Shown here piece after piece: positions 1 to 9,046 of a stretch of 64,000 nt of DNA (its first letter is position 1; each line of letters opens with the position of its first letter). The stretch is from assembly GCF_014196795.1 (NCBI RefSeq), contig NZ_JACIEJ010000004.1, forward strand, positions 1 to 64,000, written 5' to 3'. The translations under genes and the position numbers were made by a program. Under the pieces are notes generated by a model, which worked only from the letters and a program-made list of their open reading frames with translations, had not been told where the DNA came from and ran no database searches. The DNA is from Sagittula marina. GTDB taxonomy: Bacteria; Pseudomonadota; Alphaproteobacteria; Rhodobacterales; Rhodobacteraceae.

Positions 1-177
1 GGCATCCCGGGTCTTGTTCTTGCGGCGGGTCTGTCCGGGCATGGCTTTGGCATCGGGCCGGGCGTGGGGCACCTGGTGGCGGACATGGTCCTTGGACGCG
101 CCCCCCTTACCCAGACGGCACAGTACCGCTTGGCGCGCTTCGGGCGCAGCCAGTGGGGCCAGGTGTCCGACTTCTGA
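1..177 (+). CDS. FAD-dependent oxidoreductase, C-terminal end (partial)
   Basis: The first frame is open from base 1 and ends in TGA at 175-177, giving the last 58 residues of a protein that starts before the window. The peptide contains GLSGHGFGIGPGVG followed by HLVADMVLG. This is the typical C-terminal FAD-contacting segment of the DadA/glycine-oxidase type FAD-dependent oxidoreductases, which oxidise amino acids or amines. The substrate cannot be read from this end piece. A truncated dehydrogenase start follows 18 bases downstream on the same strand, suggesting a former operon. Confidence 0.75.
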   Translation, partial: GIPGLVLAAGLSGHGFGIGPGVGHLVADMVLGRAPLTQTAQYRLARFGRSQWGQVSDF

Positions 178-195
178 CCCTGACGGAGCAGACAC

Positions 196-411
196 ATGAA
201 AACCCATGAACTGGCCCTCCTCCCAAGCGACGGGATCGGCGTGGATGTATTCGACGCGGCCCTGCCCCTGCCGATCCCTCAGTCCAAACGAGAGGCTGCA
301 GGTTGGATCCGGACGCGGCAAAGCCGGTCAACGGCGACAGGAACGGATCGAACAAAAGCCCCTCCAAACGCGACCTTTGCGCCCTCGACCGCGCGCCGCA
401 TGAAGGAATGA
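196..411 (+). pseudogene. Truncated isocitrate/isopropylmalate (tartrate) dehydrogenase-family start
   Basis: An ATG at 196 follows GGAG-like bases and encodes MKTHELALLPSDGIGVDVF. This is the N-terminal strand and glycine loop of the isocitrate/isopropylmalate/tartrate dehydrogenase family (family pattern: A-x-x-P-G-DGIG), here with Ser in place of the usual Gly. After about residue 23 the resemblance stops. The frame runs on through Arg/Thr-rich sequence to a stop at 411 with no NAD or metal-binding motifs, although the family is about 350 residues long. The likely reading is a gene cut off by a recombination event near base 265. The DNA from there to 618 shows no recognisable gene. Confidence 0.5.
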
Positions 412-618
412 AACGACTGAACCGAGCTTTGCATTGGTCCAAAGCGTCTTGCCTATCAACGGCCCTGACAAGTGACAGCCCCTTGTCGCTTACGATTTCG
501 CCCGAAAGCGAAAGAGCCCCAGAGGTCGCAGTTCCTGAAACAATATCGGCAAAAATTGCACGTCAGAACCGGATCGTTTCATCACACCACCAATCCACCG
601 GGCCCTTGCGACTGAACG

Positions 619-819
619 TCAGGCGGCGACCGGGGTGGCCTCGTAGCCTGCATCCTTGATCGCCACCATCAGCTGCTCTGACGACAGGGCGCTGTCGATC
701 TTGACCCGTCTGTCGGTCAGATCGCAGGCGACCGAGGCCGCGGGATCGGCAGCTTTGACGGATTTTTCGATGGCGGCGGTGCAGTGACCGCAGCTCATGT
801 CGGGAACCTTGAATTCCAT
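619..819 (-). CDS. copZ: Copper chaperone-like heavy-metal-associated domain protein
   Basis: This is a single HMA domain of 66 residues. The metal site DMSCGHC near residues 7-13 gives the MxCxxC pattern that binds Cu(I) in CopZ-type chaperones, which hand copper to CopA-type ATPases in the cytoplasm. I chose the start at 819 because TGAGG lies six bases upstream; an ATG four codons earlier (831) overlaps that ribosome site. It is divergent from copA and preceded by its own CueR-type promoter (850-880), so chaperone and pump are probably induced together by copper. Confidence 0.85.
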   Translation of the reverse strand: MEFKVPDMSCGHCTAAIEKSVKAADPAASVACDLTDRRVKIDSALSSEQLMVAIKDAGYEATPVAA

Positions 820-849
820 GTCGAACCTCATTGGTTTGAGAACACAGGG

Positions 850-880
850 GAGATGGGGCTTCCACCAAGGGGAAGGTCAA
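850..880 (-). promoter_or_regulatory. CueR/MerR-type promoter for copZ
   Basis: On the minus strand TTGACC (880-875) and CATCTC (855-850) are separated by 19 bp. That over-long spacer is the hallmark of MerR-family controlled promoters. The spacer region carries the dyad CTTCCCCTTGGTGGAAG (875-859), very close to known CueR operators. It points toward copZ. Confidence 0.75.
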
Positions 881-915
881 GACCAGCGGTGCGTCAAAGA
901 AATTTCACTCTGCAC

Positions 916-946
916 TTGACCCTCCAGTGACTGGAAGCCCCATATG
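916..946 (+). promoter_or_regulatory. CueR/MerR-type promoter for copA
   Basis: TTGACC (916-921) and CATATG (941-946) flank a 19-bp spacer containing the perfect dyad TCCAGT-G-ACTGGA (923-935). The geometry and the CCAG/CTGG arms match CueR-type operators. It lies 33 bp before the copA start and mirrors the copZ promoter. Confidence 0.8.
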
Positions 947-978
947 AAGGTCAGCCGCAAAGATTAACGGAGGCTGTC

Positions 979-3486
979 ATGCCGAAGCGAACCCCTGTCA
1001 CCCTGTCCATCGAAGGCATGTCTTGCGCGTCCTGCGTCGGCCGCGTCGACCGTGGTTTGTCCGCGATGGAGGGTGTTCATGACGTGTCGGTCAATCTTGC
1101 CTCTGAAACTGCCCGGATGGTTGTGGACAGCCCTGACCGTATCGCCGACGCCATCGCGGCGCTGGACAAGCTGGGATACCCGGCACGCGCGGCGGACGTC
1201 ACGCTCAGCATCGCAAGCATGTCCTGCGCGTCCTGCGTCGGCCGCGCCGACAAGGCGCTGGCGGCGATACCGGGGGTGCTGGAGGTCAACGTCAACCTTG
1301 CGTCGGAAACCGCAACGGTGCGCTATGTCGATGGCGCGGTGACGCCCGCCGACCTGATCGCCGCCAGCACACAAATCGGCTATCCTGCGACGGTGGTTCA
1401 GGCCGCCGGGGGAGAGGACCGCACCGCCCGCAAGGCCGAAGAGGCGCGCAGCCTGTCCCGGCGCATGGGCTATGCCGCCGCGCTGACCCTGCCGGTGTTC
1501 CTCGTAGAGATGGGCGGGCATGTCGTCCCGGCCTTCCATCACTGGATCACCGCGACCATCGGCCAGCAGACCAGCTGGACCTTGCAATTCATCCTGACCA
1601 CCCTTGTGCTGATCGGTCCGGGGCGCGTGTTTTATGCCAAGGGCCTCCCCGCGCTGCTCAAGGGGGCCCCCGACATGAACAGCCTCGTCGCTGTCGGAAC
1701 CGGTGCCGCCTACCTGTATTCGGTCGTCGCGACCTTCTTGCCCGCGCTTTTGCCCGATGCCGTCCGCGCCGTCTATTTCGAGGCCGCGGCGGTGATCGTT
1801 GTGCTGATCTTGCTGGGCCGCTTTCTGGAGGCGCGGGCCAAGGGACGCACGGGCGCCGCGATCCAGAGCCTGCTGGGCCTCCAAGGGCGGACCGCCCGCG
1901 TGCTGCGCGATGGCGACAGCGTCGAGGTCTCGGTCGACGATCTGGCACAAGGTGACATCATCGTCGTCCGCCCCGGCGAGCGCATCGCCGCTGACGGAGA
2001 GGTGGTCGAAGGCACCAGCCATGTCGACGAAAGCATGCTGACAGGGGAACCTGTTCCGGCAGAGAAAGCGCCCGGCGACACCGTCACCGGCGGCACCGTG
2101 AACGGCGCTGGCAGCCTGCACTTCCGGGCCACGCGGGTCGGCCGCGAGACGACGCTCTCCCAGATCATCCGCATGGTCGAAGAGGCTCAGGGCGCCAAGC
2201 TGCCCATTCAGGGTCTGGTCGACAAGATCACCCTGTGGTTCGTTCCCGCCGTCATGTCCGCCGCCACGCTGACCGTGCTGATCTGGCTGATTTTCGGACC
2301 GTCTCCCGCGCTGACGCTGGCGTTGGTTGCGGGTGTCTCCGTGCTGATCATCGCCTGCCCGTGCGCCATGGGTCTGGCAACGCCGACCTCGATCATGGTC
2401 GGAACCGGCCGCGCCGCCGAGATGGGCGTGTTGTTCCGCAAGGGCGATGCGCTGCAGCAGCTCGATCGCGTCGAGGTCGTGGCGCTGGACAAGACCGGCA
2501 CCGTGACCGAGGGCCGCCCGGAGCTGACCGACCTTGTGCTGGCGGATGGATTTGAGCGCGCCGACGTACTGTCGAAAATCGCCGCAGTCGAGGACCGTTC
2601 CGAGCATCCCATCGCCGAGGCCATCACCCGCGCGGCCCGCGCCGAGGGGGCACCGCGCGCCGAGGCTGACGATTTCACCTCGATCACTGGCTACGGCGTG
2701 CGCGCCACGGTGGACGGCGCGCAGGTTCTGGTTGGAGCTGATCGCTTCATGGCGCGCGAGGGCATTGACACGACTGCGCTGGCCGCGCGCGAGACCGATC
2801 TGGCGACACGCGGACGCACCGCGCTCTACGCTGCCATCGACGGGCATCTTGCCGCCGTGATCGGCGTCGCCGATCCTGTCAAACCCGCCAGCCGCGCGGC
2901 GGTGGCTGCCCTGCATGAAAAAGGCCTGACCGTCGTCATGATCACAGGCGACAAACGCGAAACAGCCGACGCCATCGCCCGGGAAACCGGCATCGACCAG
3001 ATCATCGCAGGCGTGCTGCCCGACGGCAAGGTCGCCGCGCTGGACGAGCTGCGACAAGGGCGTCGCATCGCCTTTGTGGGTGACGGCATCAACGACGCAC
3101 CGGCGCTGGCCCATGCGGATGTTGGCATTGCCATCGGCACCGGCACCGATGTGGCCATTGAATCCGCTGACGTGGTGCTGATGTCTGGCGACCTGCGCGG
3201 CGTGGTCAATGCGTTCGAAGTTTCGCGCCGCACCATGCGCAACATTCGACAGAACCTGTTCTGGGCGTTTGGCTACAACACGGCGCTGATCCCGGTGGCG
3301 GCGGGAGCCCTTTATCCGGCCTTTGGCGTGCTGCTGTCGCCGATGCTGGCGGCGGGGGCGATGGCGCTGTCCTCTGTCTTTGTGCTGACCAATGCGCTGC
3401 GCCTGCGCCGCGTGGCCCCCGCGATGGATGAAGGCAGGGCCACCGTGGCCACCCCGTCCCGCGTCACAGCCGCCCCGGCGGAATAA
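979..3486 (+). CDS. copA: Copper-translocating P1B-type ATPase
   Basis: This 835-residue protein pumps Cu(I) out of the cytoplasm across the inner membrane using ATP. Two N-terminal HMA domains carry GMSCASC (about residue 13) and SMSCASC (about 80). Membrane segments follow. The transmembrane ion site CPC is near residue 458, the phosphorylated Asp in DKTGTVTEG near 504, the P1B signature His-Pro in SEHPIAEA near 541, and the hinge [10 protein letters not shown] near 700. Length and motif order are complete for CopA/ActP. It is followed 10 bp later by the cueR-type regulator and divergent from copZ, forming a copper-homeostasis module. Confidence 0.95.
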   Translation: MPKRTPVTLSIEGMSCASCVGRVDRGLSAMEGVHDVSVNLASETARMVVDSPDRIADAIAALDKLGYPARAADVTLSIASMSCASCVGRADKALAAIPGVLEVNVNLASETATVRYVDGAVTPADLIAASTQIGYPATVVQAAGGEDRTARKAEEARSLSRRMGYAAALTLPVFLVEMGGHVVPAFHHWITATIGQQTSWTLQFILTTLVLIGPGRVFYAKGLPALLKGAPDMNSLVAVGTGAAYLYSVVATFLPALLPDAVRAVYFEAAAVIVVLILLGRFLEARAKGRTGAAIQSLLGLQGRTARVLRDGDSVEVSVDDLAQGDIIVVRPGERIAADGEVVEGTSHVDESMLTGEPVPAEKAPGDTVTGGTVNGAGSLHFRATRVGRETTLSQIIRMVEEAQGAKLPIQGLVDKITLWFVPAVMSAATLTVLIWLIFGPSPALTLALVAGVSVLIIACPCAMGLATPTSIMVGTGRAAEMGVLFRKGDALQQLDRVEVVALDKTGTVTEGRPELTDLVLADGFERADVLSKIAAVEDRSEHPIAEAITRAARAEGAPRAEADDFTSITGYGVRATVDGAQVLVGADRFMAREGIDTTALAARETDLATRGRTALYAAIDGHLAAVIGVADPVKPASRAAVAALHEKGLTVVMITGDKRETADAIARETGIDQIIAGVLPDGKVAALDELRQGRRIAFVGDGINDAPALAHADVGIAIGTGTDVAIESADVVLMSGDLRGVVNAFEVSRRTMRNIRQNLFWAFGYNTALIPVAAGALYPAFGVLLSPMLAAGAMALSSVFVLTNALRLRRVAPAMDEGRATVATPSRVTAAPAE

Positions 3487-3496
3487 GGAGATGAAA

Positions 3497-3916
3497 ATGA
3501 ACATCGGTGACGTCGCCCGCCGTTCGGGCCTGCCTGCCAAGACCATACGCTACTATGAAGATATCGGATTGATCCGCCCGCAACGCAGCGAGAACGGGTA
3601 TCGCAGCTTTCGTGAACAGGACCTGCACAAGCTGGCCTTTCTCGGCCGGGCCCGTGCTCTGGGGTTCACCATCGAGGACTGCCGCACGCTTGTGGCGCTC
3701 TATGAGGATGAGGGCCGCGAAAGCGCTCAGGTCAAACACATCGCCATGGAGCACCTGCGGCAGATCGAGGACAAGATCGCCCAGCTTCAATCGATGCGAT
3801 CCACGCTGAACACGTTGGTCCACGCCTGTGCGGGCGACAACCGCCCCGACTGCCCTATTCTTGAAGATCTGGCCCAGACCAGTCCCGAGGCGCGGTCCGC
3901 TGAAAAGCAGTCATGA
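3497..3916 (+). CDS. cueR: MerR-family copper-responsive regulator (CueR-like)
   Basis: This 139-residue MerR-family activator starts at 3497. AAGGAG (3485-3490) lies six bases before that ATG and directly abuts another ATG at 3491, so the second is preferred. Residues 1-70 form the winged HTH (MNIGDVARRSGLPAKTIRYY). A coiled-coil dimer helix follows, then CAGDNRPDC, the C-x7-C metal-binding loop characteristic of CueR/HmrR. It probably senses Cu(I) and distorts the two 19-bp-spacer promoters upstream of copA and copZ. Confidence 0.9.
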   Translation: MNIGDVARRSGLPAKTIRYYEDIGLIRPQRSENGYRSFREQDLHKLAFLGRARALGFTIEDCRTLVALYEDEGRESAQVKHIAMEHLRQIEDKIAQLQSMRSTLNTLVHACAGDNRPDCPILEDLAQTSPEARSAEKQS

Positions 3917-4168
3917 GGCATTTGGCGGAAGATAATCATTTGTGCGTGGTACGACACATCGCGCCCGCACAACCTTGGCACGTTTTGAAACCTCAACGGC
4001 TTTGAAGCCGCCTCCCAAAAGCAGAGCGCAGTTCTGATATACCCTCTCTGGAAACCTCGTTTGCGCCATACCTGATTATGCGCGGTATTTTCAGGGTTCT
4101 CCTTCAGCGCTCAGGTGCGAAATGTTTCCGATGCAAATGCCCGAAAGACCTCAAGAATCCGACCGGCT

Positions 4169-5569
4169 CTACCTTTGCCCGACCCAGCCTCGGTCGTCGC
4201 TGAAGGCGCGCGCGTCAGAGATCCTGACAGGGCCGTAGGTTTCCGACGTTGTTTCAAGAGGCTCAAACGGTCGGTGCGAGGCCGCAAGGAGGACGTTGGT
4301 CCGGCCCAAGGCGTTCAAATCCCCTGCAACGGCGTCCACATGAGGATACAATTCCCGCAGGATGGCGTGAACCCCGCGCACGAGGGGGCCGTCTGGTGCA
4401 TCCAGCAGGTTCACGTAGACCGGGCCATCAACGATCTCCTGCAGGCGGGCAAACGTTTCGCGCGTGGCAAGATGGGCCGGGACGGAGCTGGAAGAAAACG
4501 CATCCATCACCGCGGCGTCGAAGCGCTGTTGCGTCTCGTTCAGGTACACGCGCCCATCGGCATGGACGATCCCCAGCCGTCCACCGGCGCGGGGCTCCGC
4601 CGCATCATACCCGGTCTGAGCGATCATCTTCGATGCAAGTGGCATGTTTTGGCGCACCACATCCGTCACCAGTGGATCAATCTCGACGGCAATTGCCTGC
4701 GCGTCTGGCCGCGAGGCAAGGAGCTTGGTCGGCAACGAATATCCGCCGCCCCCGATGAACAGCACCGAAGGGTCCGGCCCGAGATCGCGATCCATCCGGC
4801 CCCAAATCCAATCCGTGTAGCTCAGCGCCAACTCCACCTCGGCGTCATCACGCGTAATCCTCTCGGCGGCCTGTATCGTGCCGTCCGAAATAAGGCGCAC
4901 CTCGGAGCCGCGCTGCGCGACACGCAGGCAGGACAGGCCGGATTCGTATTGGCAGGCCGGTGTTCCCGCAAGACCGGCAAAGGCGACGAAGCCCGCCGCA
5001 GCGACGATCACGCCCGGGCTGCCCGGTTCGCCGCCGCGCACCAGGGCCAGGCAAAGCAGCGCAACCACCCCGCAAGCCGCAAAAGTCGCTGTTGATCCAA
5101 TCAGCGGCAAGGTGACGAAACCGGCAAGGATAGCGCCAAAGATCGCCCCGACCGACCCTGCGGCCATCACGAAGCCTAGCGAAGACCCCTCCCGCCCCGG
5201 ACGCGCCTCCATCGCCAGTTTGGCAAGCAGCGGCGACGGCAGCGTCACGCAGACCGACGCGGGGAAGAAGACAAGAAACACGCTGATCATCATGCCATCC
5301 GTGCCGCGCGCGCCCCAAGCATATAACAGGCCAAGCAATGTGGGCGATACGGCCATCAGAACCGCCGTTGCAATCAACGCGCTGCGGACATTGCTCAAAG
5401 CCTCCTTCCGGGGCTGCTCCGCAATAACCCCGCCGACGGCGCTCCCCAAGGAGAACCCTCCCAGCACCGTCGCGATGACGGTCGTCCAGGTCAGCAAGGA
5501 CGTGCCGAAAAACGGCGCCAGCACGCGGCCTGCGGCGATCTCATATGTCAGCCCCACGGCGGACAGCAC
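4169..5569 (-). CDS. Membrane spermidine synthase-like protein (MFS/SpeE fusion type)
   Basis: The N-terminal half has several hydrophobic helices. The C-terminal third holds a Rossmann methyltransferase-like fold with VLFIGGGGYSLP, an acidic AVEIDP strand end and DAFSSSSVPAHL, as in polyamine aminopropyltransferases. Proteins of this shape are called fused MFS/spermidine synthases; their substrate is uncertain. The first standard start is GTG at 5569, but that would cut the first membrane helix. The frame stays open upstream (RFSVTIFLILV), with AAGGAG (5614-5609) six bases before an ATC codon at 5602, so translation may begin at that non-standard codon. It stands alone between gene-poor stretches. 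Confidence 0.8.
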   Translation of the reverse strand: MLSAVGLTYEIAAGRVLAPFFGTSLLTWTTVIATVLGGFSLGSAVGGVIAEQPRKEALSNVRSALIATAVLMAVSPTLLGLLYAWGARGTDGMMISVFLVFFPASVCVTLPSPLLAKLAMEARPGREGSSLGFVMAAGSVGAIFGAILAGFVTLPLIGSTATFAACGVVALLCLALVRGGEPGSPGVIVAAAGFVAFAGLAGTPACQYESGLSCLRVAQRGSEVRLISDGTIQAAERITRDDAEVELALSYTDWIWGRMDRDLGPDPSVLFIGGGGYSLPTKLLASRPDAQAIAVEIDPLVTDVVRQNMPLASKMIAQTGYDAAEPRAGGRLGIVHADGRVYLNETQQRFDAAVMDAFSSSSVPAHLATRETFARLQEIVDGPVYVNLLDAPDGPLVRGVHAILRELYPHVDAVAGDLNALGRTNVLLAASHRPFEPLETTSETYGPVRISDARAFSDDRGWVGQR

Positions 5570-5602
5570 GAGGATCAGGAAGATGGTGACGGAAAAGCGG
5601 AT

Positions 5603-6277
5603 GGGACTCTCCTTGCGGTTTGCATATGGGGGTCGCCGGACCCGGCGTGAGTGACTTTCAGACGTAGCGGGCTCACCGGAAAAATCCTGCCCTTTCGCAA
5701 TTGTCCTTCAGCATGACGTCGCATCAGGTGGCCGGTCGTTCGAGCCCAAAACCGTCGCGAGGTCATAGCGAGGTCTGTAGACCCTGTGACCGCACCGCAA
5801 AATGACCGCTACGGACGCCCCGACCCAACGCCCTTCTGACTGTTCACGCGGCCAGCGATATGACCGCTATACTGAAGGCCTTGAACAATAATGCCCGCGC
5901 GACACCCGACCGGCCTGCTGCCCTCACGCGCCTTTCATCGCATAGATGAAGGACATGACCGAGCAAAAGCGCCGCCTAAAAATTGATCTTGAGATGACCG
6001 TGTCCGATGTCCCTTGCTCGGGCGAGCTGACTGCAACAGGTCATAGATTAACGATGCAATCTGCCGAAAGGCGCCCTCTCGGCAGGTTGATGAAAGGAAC
6101 CGGCACATGCCGCGATGAAGCGGCAGTAAACGAGGCGGTGTTGGGACCGGGACGACGCACATGCACGCCGAACGGTGCCTGCCCTTCCGGGATTCAGCGG
6201 CAAAACCAGTCGCCTTCGAAGCGCAAGTCGCAGAAGTATGCAACCGGCCAGCCCCTGATCCCAATGCAGGTCGCGTC
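5603..6277. other. Gene-poor stretch
   Basis: About 670 bp between the SpeE-like gene and the TPP enzyme holds no open frame that resembles a known protein. Frames at 5946-6404 (plus) and 5935-6303 (minus) have odd composition and no ribosome site. The decamer ATGACCGCTA appears twice (around 5800 and 5860) but forms no larger repeat. It may be decayed sequence. Confidence 0.4.
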
Positions 6278-7891
6278 TTACATCCGCATGCGTGGCACGT
6301 CATTCGGGTCCAGTCGAAGCTCGATCAGCAGCGGCTTGTCCCGGGTTTCGATCGCCTTGATCGCATCCTCCAGATCTTCGTTGGATTCCACCACAATGCC
6401 GTGACCGCCAAGTGCGGTCCCCACCTGAGCGAAGGAGGGCCAGTCAAACATGGACAGGCCCGGGTCCATCTTGCGGTCGAGAAACTGGATATGCTCGGCA
6501 CCGTAGGCGGAGTCATTGGCCACTATGACGATCAGGTCCTGCTTCATCCGGACAGCGGTGTTGAATTCATTGATGCCCCCCATCATGAAACCACCGTCGC
6601 CGGTAAAGAGCACGACCGGGCGGTTCGGCACCGCATAGCCCGCGCCGATTGCGACCTGCATCCCCAGGCCAATGGAGCCAAAGTTCGTGGTGGCTATAAA
6701 GCTTTCTGCGTTGGGGCAGGAAATCCGGCACCAGACCTCTGTCATGAAGCGCCCGCCATCGGTGGTGAGGAAGCGGTCTTTTGGCAACGCGGCTTCCAGT
6801 CTGTCCAAAGCGTATTCGAAATTCACGAACCCCCGCGTGGTCTTGTCCGGGTCGCCTTTGGGATGGGCGGTCAGCGCGTCAATGTCGAGTTCGGTGGAAA
6901 AGCCGCTGCCGGGGATCTCCGCTTCGTCCAGCCACCAGACGATATTGTCGGCGGTCAGACCGGCATCTGCGATAAGCGATGCATCGGGGTGATAATTCTT
7001 GGCGACCTCTGTCACGGTGTTGTTGATCTGCACAACACGCTTGCCCTTCATCAACGCGCCCTTGTCGGTGGTGAATTGGTGCAGGGATGTCCCGAACGCA
7101 ACGATGCAATCGGCCTTGCCTATCGCGTCATAGGCGGCGGGCGTCGACAAGGTGCCGAAGATGTCGATGTTGTGGGGATGGCCGTTGAACATGCCCTTGG
7201 CCTTTAGCGTGGTGGCCAGCGGGGCCTCCAGACGGTCGGCCAGAGCCTTGATCTGTGGGACCGCGTCCTTTGCACCGATGCCCGCCAGAATGATCGGGCG
7301 CTTTGCGCTGGCGATCATGCCGATGGCTTCGTCCAAGTCATCGCCGGCTGGAACGTAGGACGGCGCATTGAACGCCTGAAAGACGTGTTTCGTGTGCTCG
7401 ATCTCCTGCCACATGAAATCGACCGGCATGTTCAGAACGATGGGGCGCTTTTCCACCTGTGCCCGGTAGATGGCGTGGGCCACATCATAAGAAGCGGTTT
7501 CGGGCGAACGCATCTGTTCGAACCCGGCGCCCGTGACTTTGACCGTTTCGCGCTGGTCAATGTTTTGCAGGTTGTGCGGGTTGGAAACGGCAGTGTCTCC
7601 CGCCAGCAGAACCAAGGGAACATGGGCGCGCGTTGCCTCGGTCAGGGCGGTGACGCAGTTTGTCAAAGCCGGGCCATGGGTGACCGTGGCAAGGCCGACT
7701 TTGCCAGCAACGCGGCCATGGGCCAGCGCCATCAGGACCGCGCTGCCCTCGTAGGCCACCGGAACGAAGGTCGCGCCACCGTCGCGCACGAAATGGTCAA
7801 CGATGAAGAGGTTGGCATCCCCCATCAGCCCGAACATTGTGTCGAGGCCGTGATCGGCGAGGGATTGGGCAATGGATTGGTAGACGTACAT
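6278..7891 (-). CDS. Thiamine-pyrophosphate-dependent enzyme (acetolactate synthase-like)
   Basis: This 537-residue protein has the three-domain layout of the ALS/benzoylformate decarboxylase family. The N-terminal pyrimidine-binding domain has the cofactor-activating Glu at about residue 48 (VPVAYEGSAV). A central domain follows, then a C-terminal diphosphate-binding domain with GDGGFMMGG near residue 431 and AND about 26 residues later, completing the TPP/Mg motif. Family members decarboxylate or carboligate 2-keto acids. There is no ilvH small subunit next door, so a branched-chain biosynthetic role is unlikely, and the substrate is not evident. The gene stands alone, with about 1.1 kb of gene-poor DNA upstream. 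Confidence 0.85.
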   Translation of the reverse strand: MYVYQSIAQSLADHGLDTMFGLMGDANLFIVDHFVRDGGATFVPVAYEGSAVLMALAHGRVAGKVGLATVTHGPALTNCVTALTEATRAHVPLVLLAGDTAVSNPHNLQNIDQRETVKVTGAGFEQMRSPETASYDVAHAIYRAQVEKRPIVLNMPVDFMWQEIEHTKHVFQAFNAPSYVPAGDDLDEAIGMIASAKRPIILAGIGAKDAVPQIKALADRLEAPLATTLKAKGMFNGHPHNIDIFGTLSTPAAYDAIGKADCIVAFGTSLHQFTTDKGALMKGKRVVQINNTVTEVAKNYHPDASLIADAGLTADNIVWWLDEAEIPGSGFSTELDIDALTAHPKGDPDKTTRGFVNFEYALDRLEAALPKDRFLTTDGGRFMTEVWCRISCPNAESFIATTNFGSIGLGMQVAIGAGYAVPNRPVVLFTGDGGFMMGGINEFNTAVRMKQDLIVIVANDSAYGAEHIQFLDRKMDPGLSMFDWPSFAQVGTALGGHGIVVESNEDLEDAIKAIETRDKPLLIELRLDPNDVPRMRM

Positions 7892-9046
7892 GCTGAGTGC
7901 TCATCAATTTCGTGTGGGAAGGATCTGCCGCAGTTCTATCGCACCAATGGCGCGAGAAGTGCGCAGAGGTATGGCATTTGAAGAGAGATTTTCGGAACAT
8001 CACGCACGATCAACCAAATTAGCGCGTAGATCACGCACACAATCTGAAACGAGCGAAGCGCAGATTGAAAAGCGCGTTGTTGCAGACCGCCCGCCTGGGA
8101 CGTGCTGTCCACTCCCCTATTGAACTTGGGGCGATGTGTACGATCTCTTCGGTGTCGAGGGGGTGATTGGGTCTCTCAGTAAGACATGGATCGTAATTTT
8201 GGCGGCCGGTGTCTCTTGGCTCGAAAAGGCGGTTTCAAAAGGCGTTGGCGCACCACATCTTTTCCTCGATCCGACCTTTGATGTGATATCCAGCGCAGCA
8301 TTTCCGCCCCCCCCGGCCATAGCGGCGCGCGATGCGGAGAGTTTCGTTTGTGACAATTGCTGCCGGACTGTTTTCGGCTCAAGACAGCGCGTTCTTGCGG
8401 ATCGGAATGATCGCTGGCGCGAAGGCCCAATGGGGCCGATTCCATGGCCAAATGGACCTTACGCCATTGGCAGCGTTCGAGAATACCCGCGGGCGTCCCT
8501 CATGCGGCGCGAGCCTAGGCACGCCCAGCAACCCTCTTACACATGCGAGCATGGGCCACCACCGGTCATTGAACCAGAACCGAACCATTTAAGCGCTTAT
8601 TGATAACCGGGCCAAACCGTCGTGCAGGAGCTGGCAGTTTGGGACTCACTCGTTCGCCCAGCTCAACGACATGGTTTCCCGCGGCGCCTCCTCCGTAAAA
8701 ACGAGTTCGGACACATGGCGGTGCATTGAGAGGCGCGCCCGAAAACGGCGGAAACAGACCAGAACAAAAAGATACAAAACGGAGAAACCCCGGCAGGCAC
8801 ATCGCCAAACCGGGTTTTATCGTTCAAGATCAAGTGGTACGCCTAAAACGACAAAGTTCGAACCCTCTTTTCGATGAACTCCAGCGATGGCAGGCCATAC
8901 TTGCGACCCTTCCCGACCGATATTTCGCAGTGCGCAAGGATGACGAAGAGTAGGCCTGAACGGGATCAAACTTCGCCCAAGTGCAACTGAGTCCGTTTCT
9001 TCTGGTCGGCGCGGAATGATGCGTCGACCAGAAAACCGAGGATGGA
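7892..9046. other. Gene-poor left flank of the accessory island
   Basis: I find no confident gene here. A plus-strand frame at 8136-8603 and minus frames at 8117-8451 look like decayed or spurious sequence. A short frame ending at 8953 encodes NPLFDELQRW and then LATLP, faintly like the tail of IS66-type transposases, but it is too short to claim. A hairpin at 8785-8818 (AAACCCCGG ... CCGGGTTTT) resembles a terminator. This is probably the scarred left edge of the island that ends at tRNA-Leu. Confidence 0.35.

Noticed and set aside
964-3546. Very long open frame on the strand opposite copA
   Set aside because: It is the codon-bias shadow of copA: GC-rich third positions suppress stops in the antisense frame. 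No family motif or ribosome site is seen.
8136-8603. 155-codon plus-strand frame in the island's left flank
   Set aside because: No ribosome site, odd composition and no recognisable motif; overlapping minus frames are equally open.
8837-8870. TGGTAC...TTCGAACC pattern resembling a tRNA 3' end (possible attachment-site copy)
   Set aside because: It does not match tRNA-Leu(CAA) beyond a few bases, and the T-stem does not pair.
8843-8953. Possible IS66 transposase tail (NPLFDELQRW)
   Set aside because: Only about ten residues resemble the family; too short to call a mobile element.
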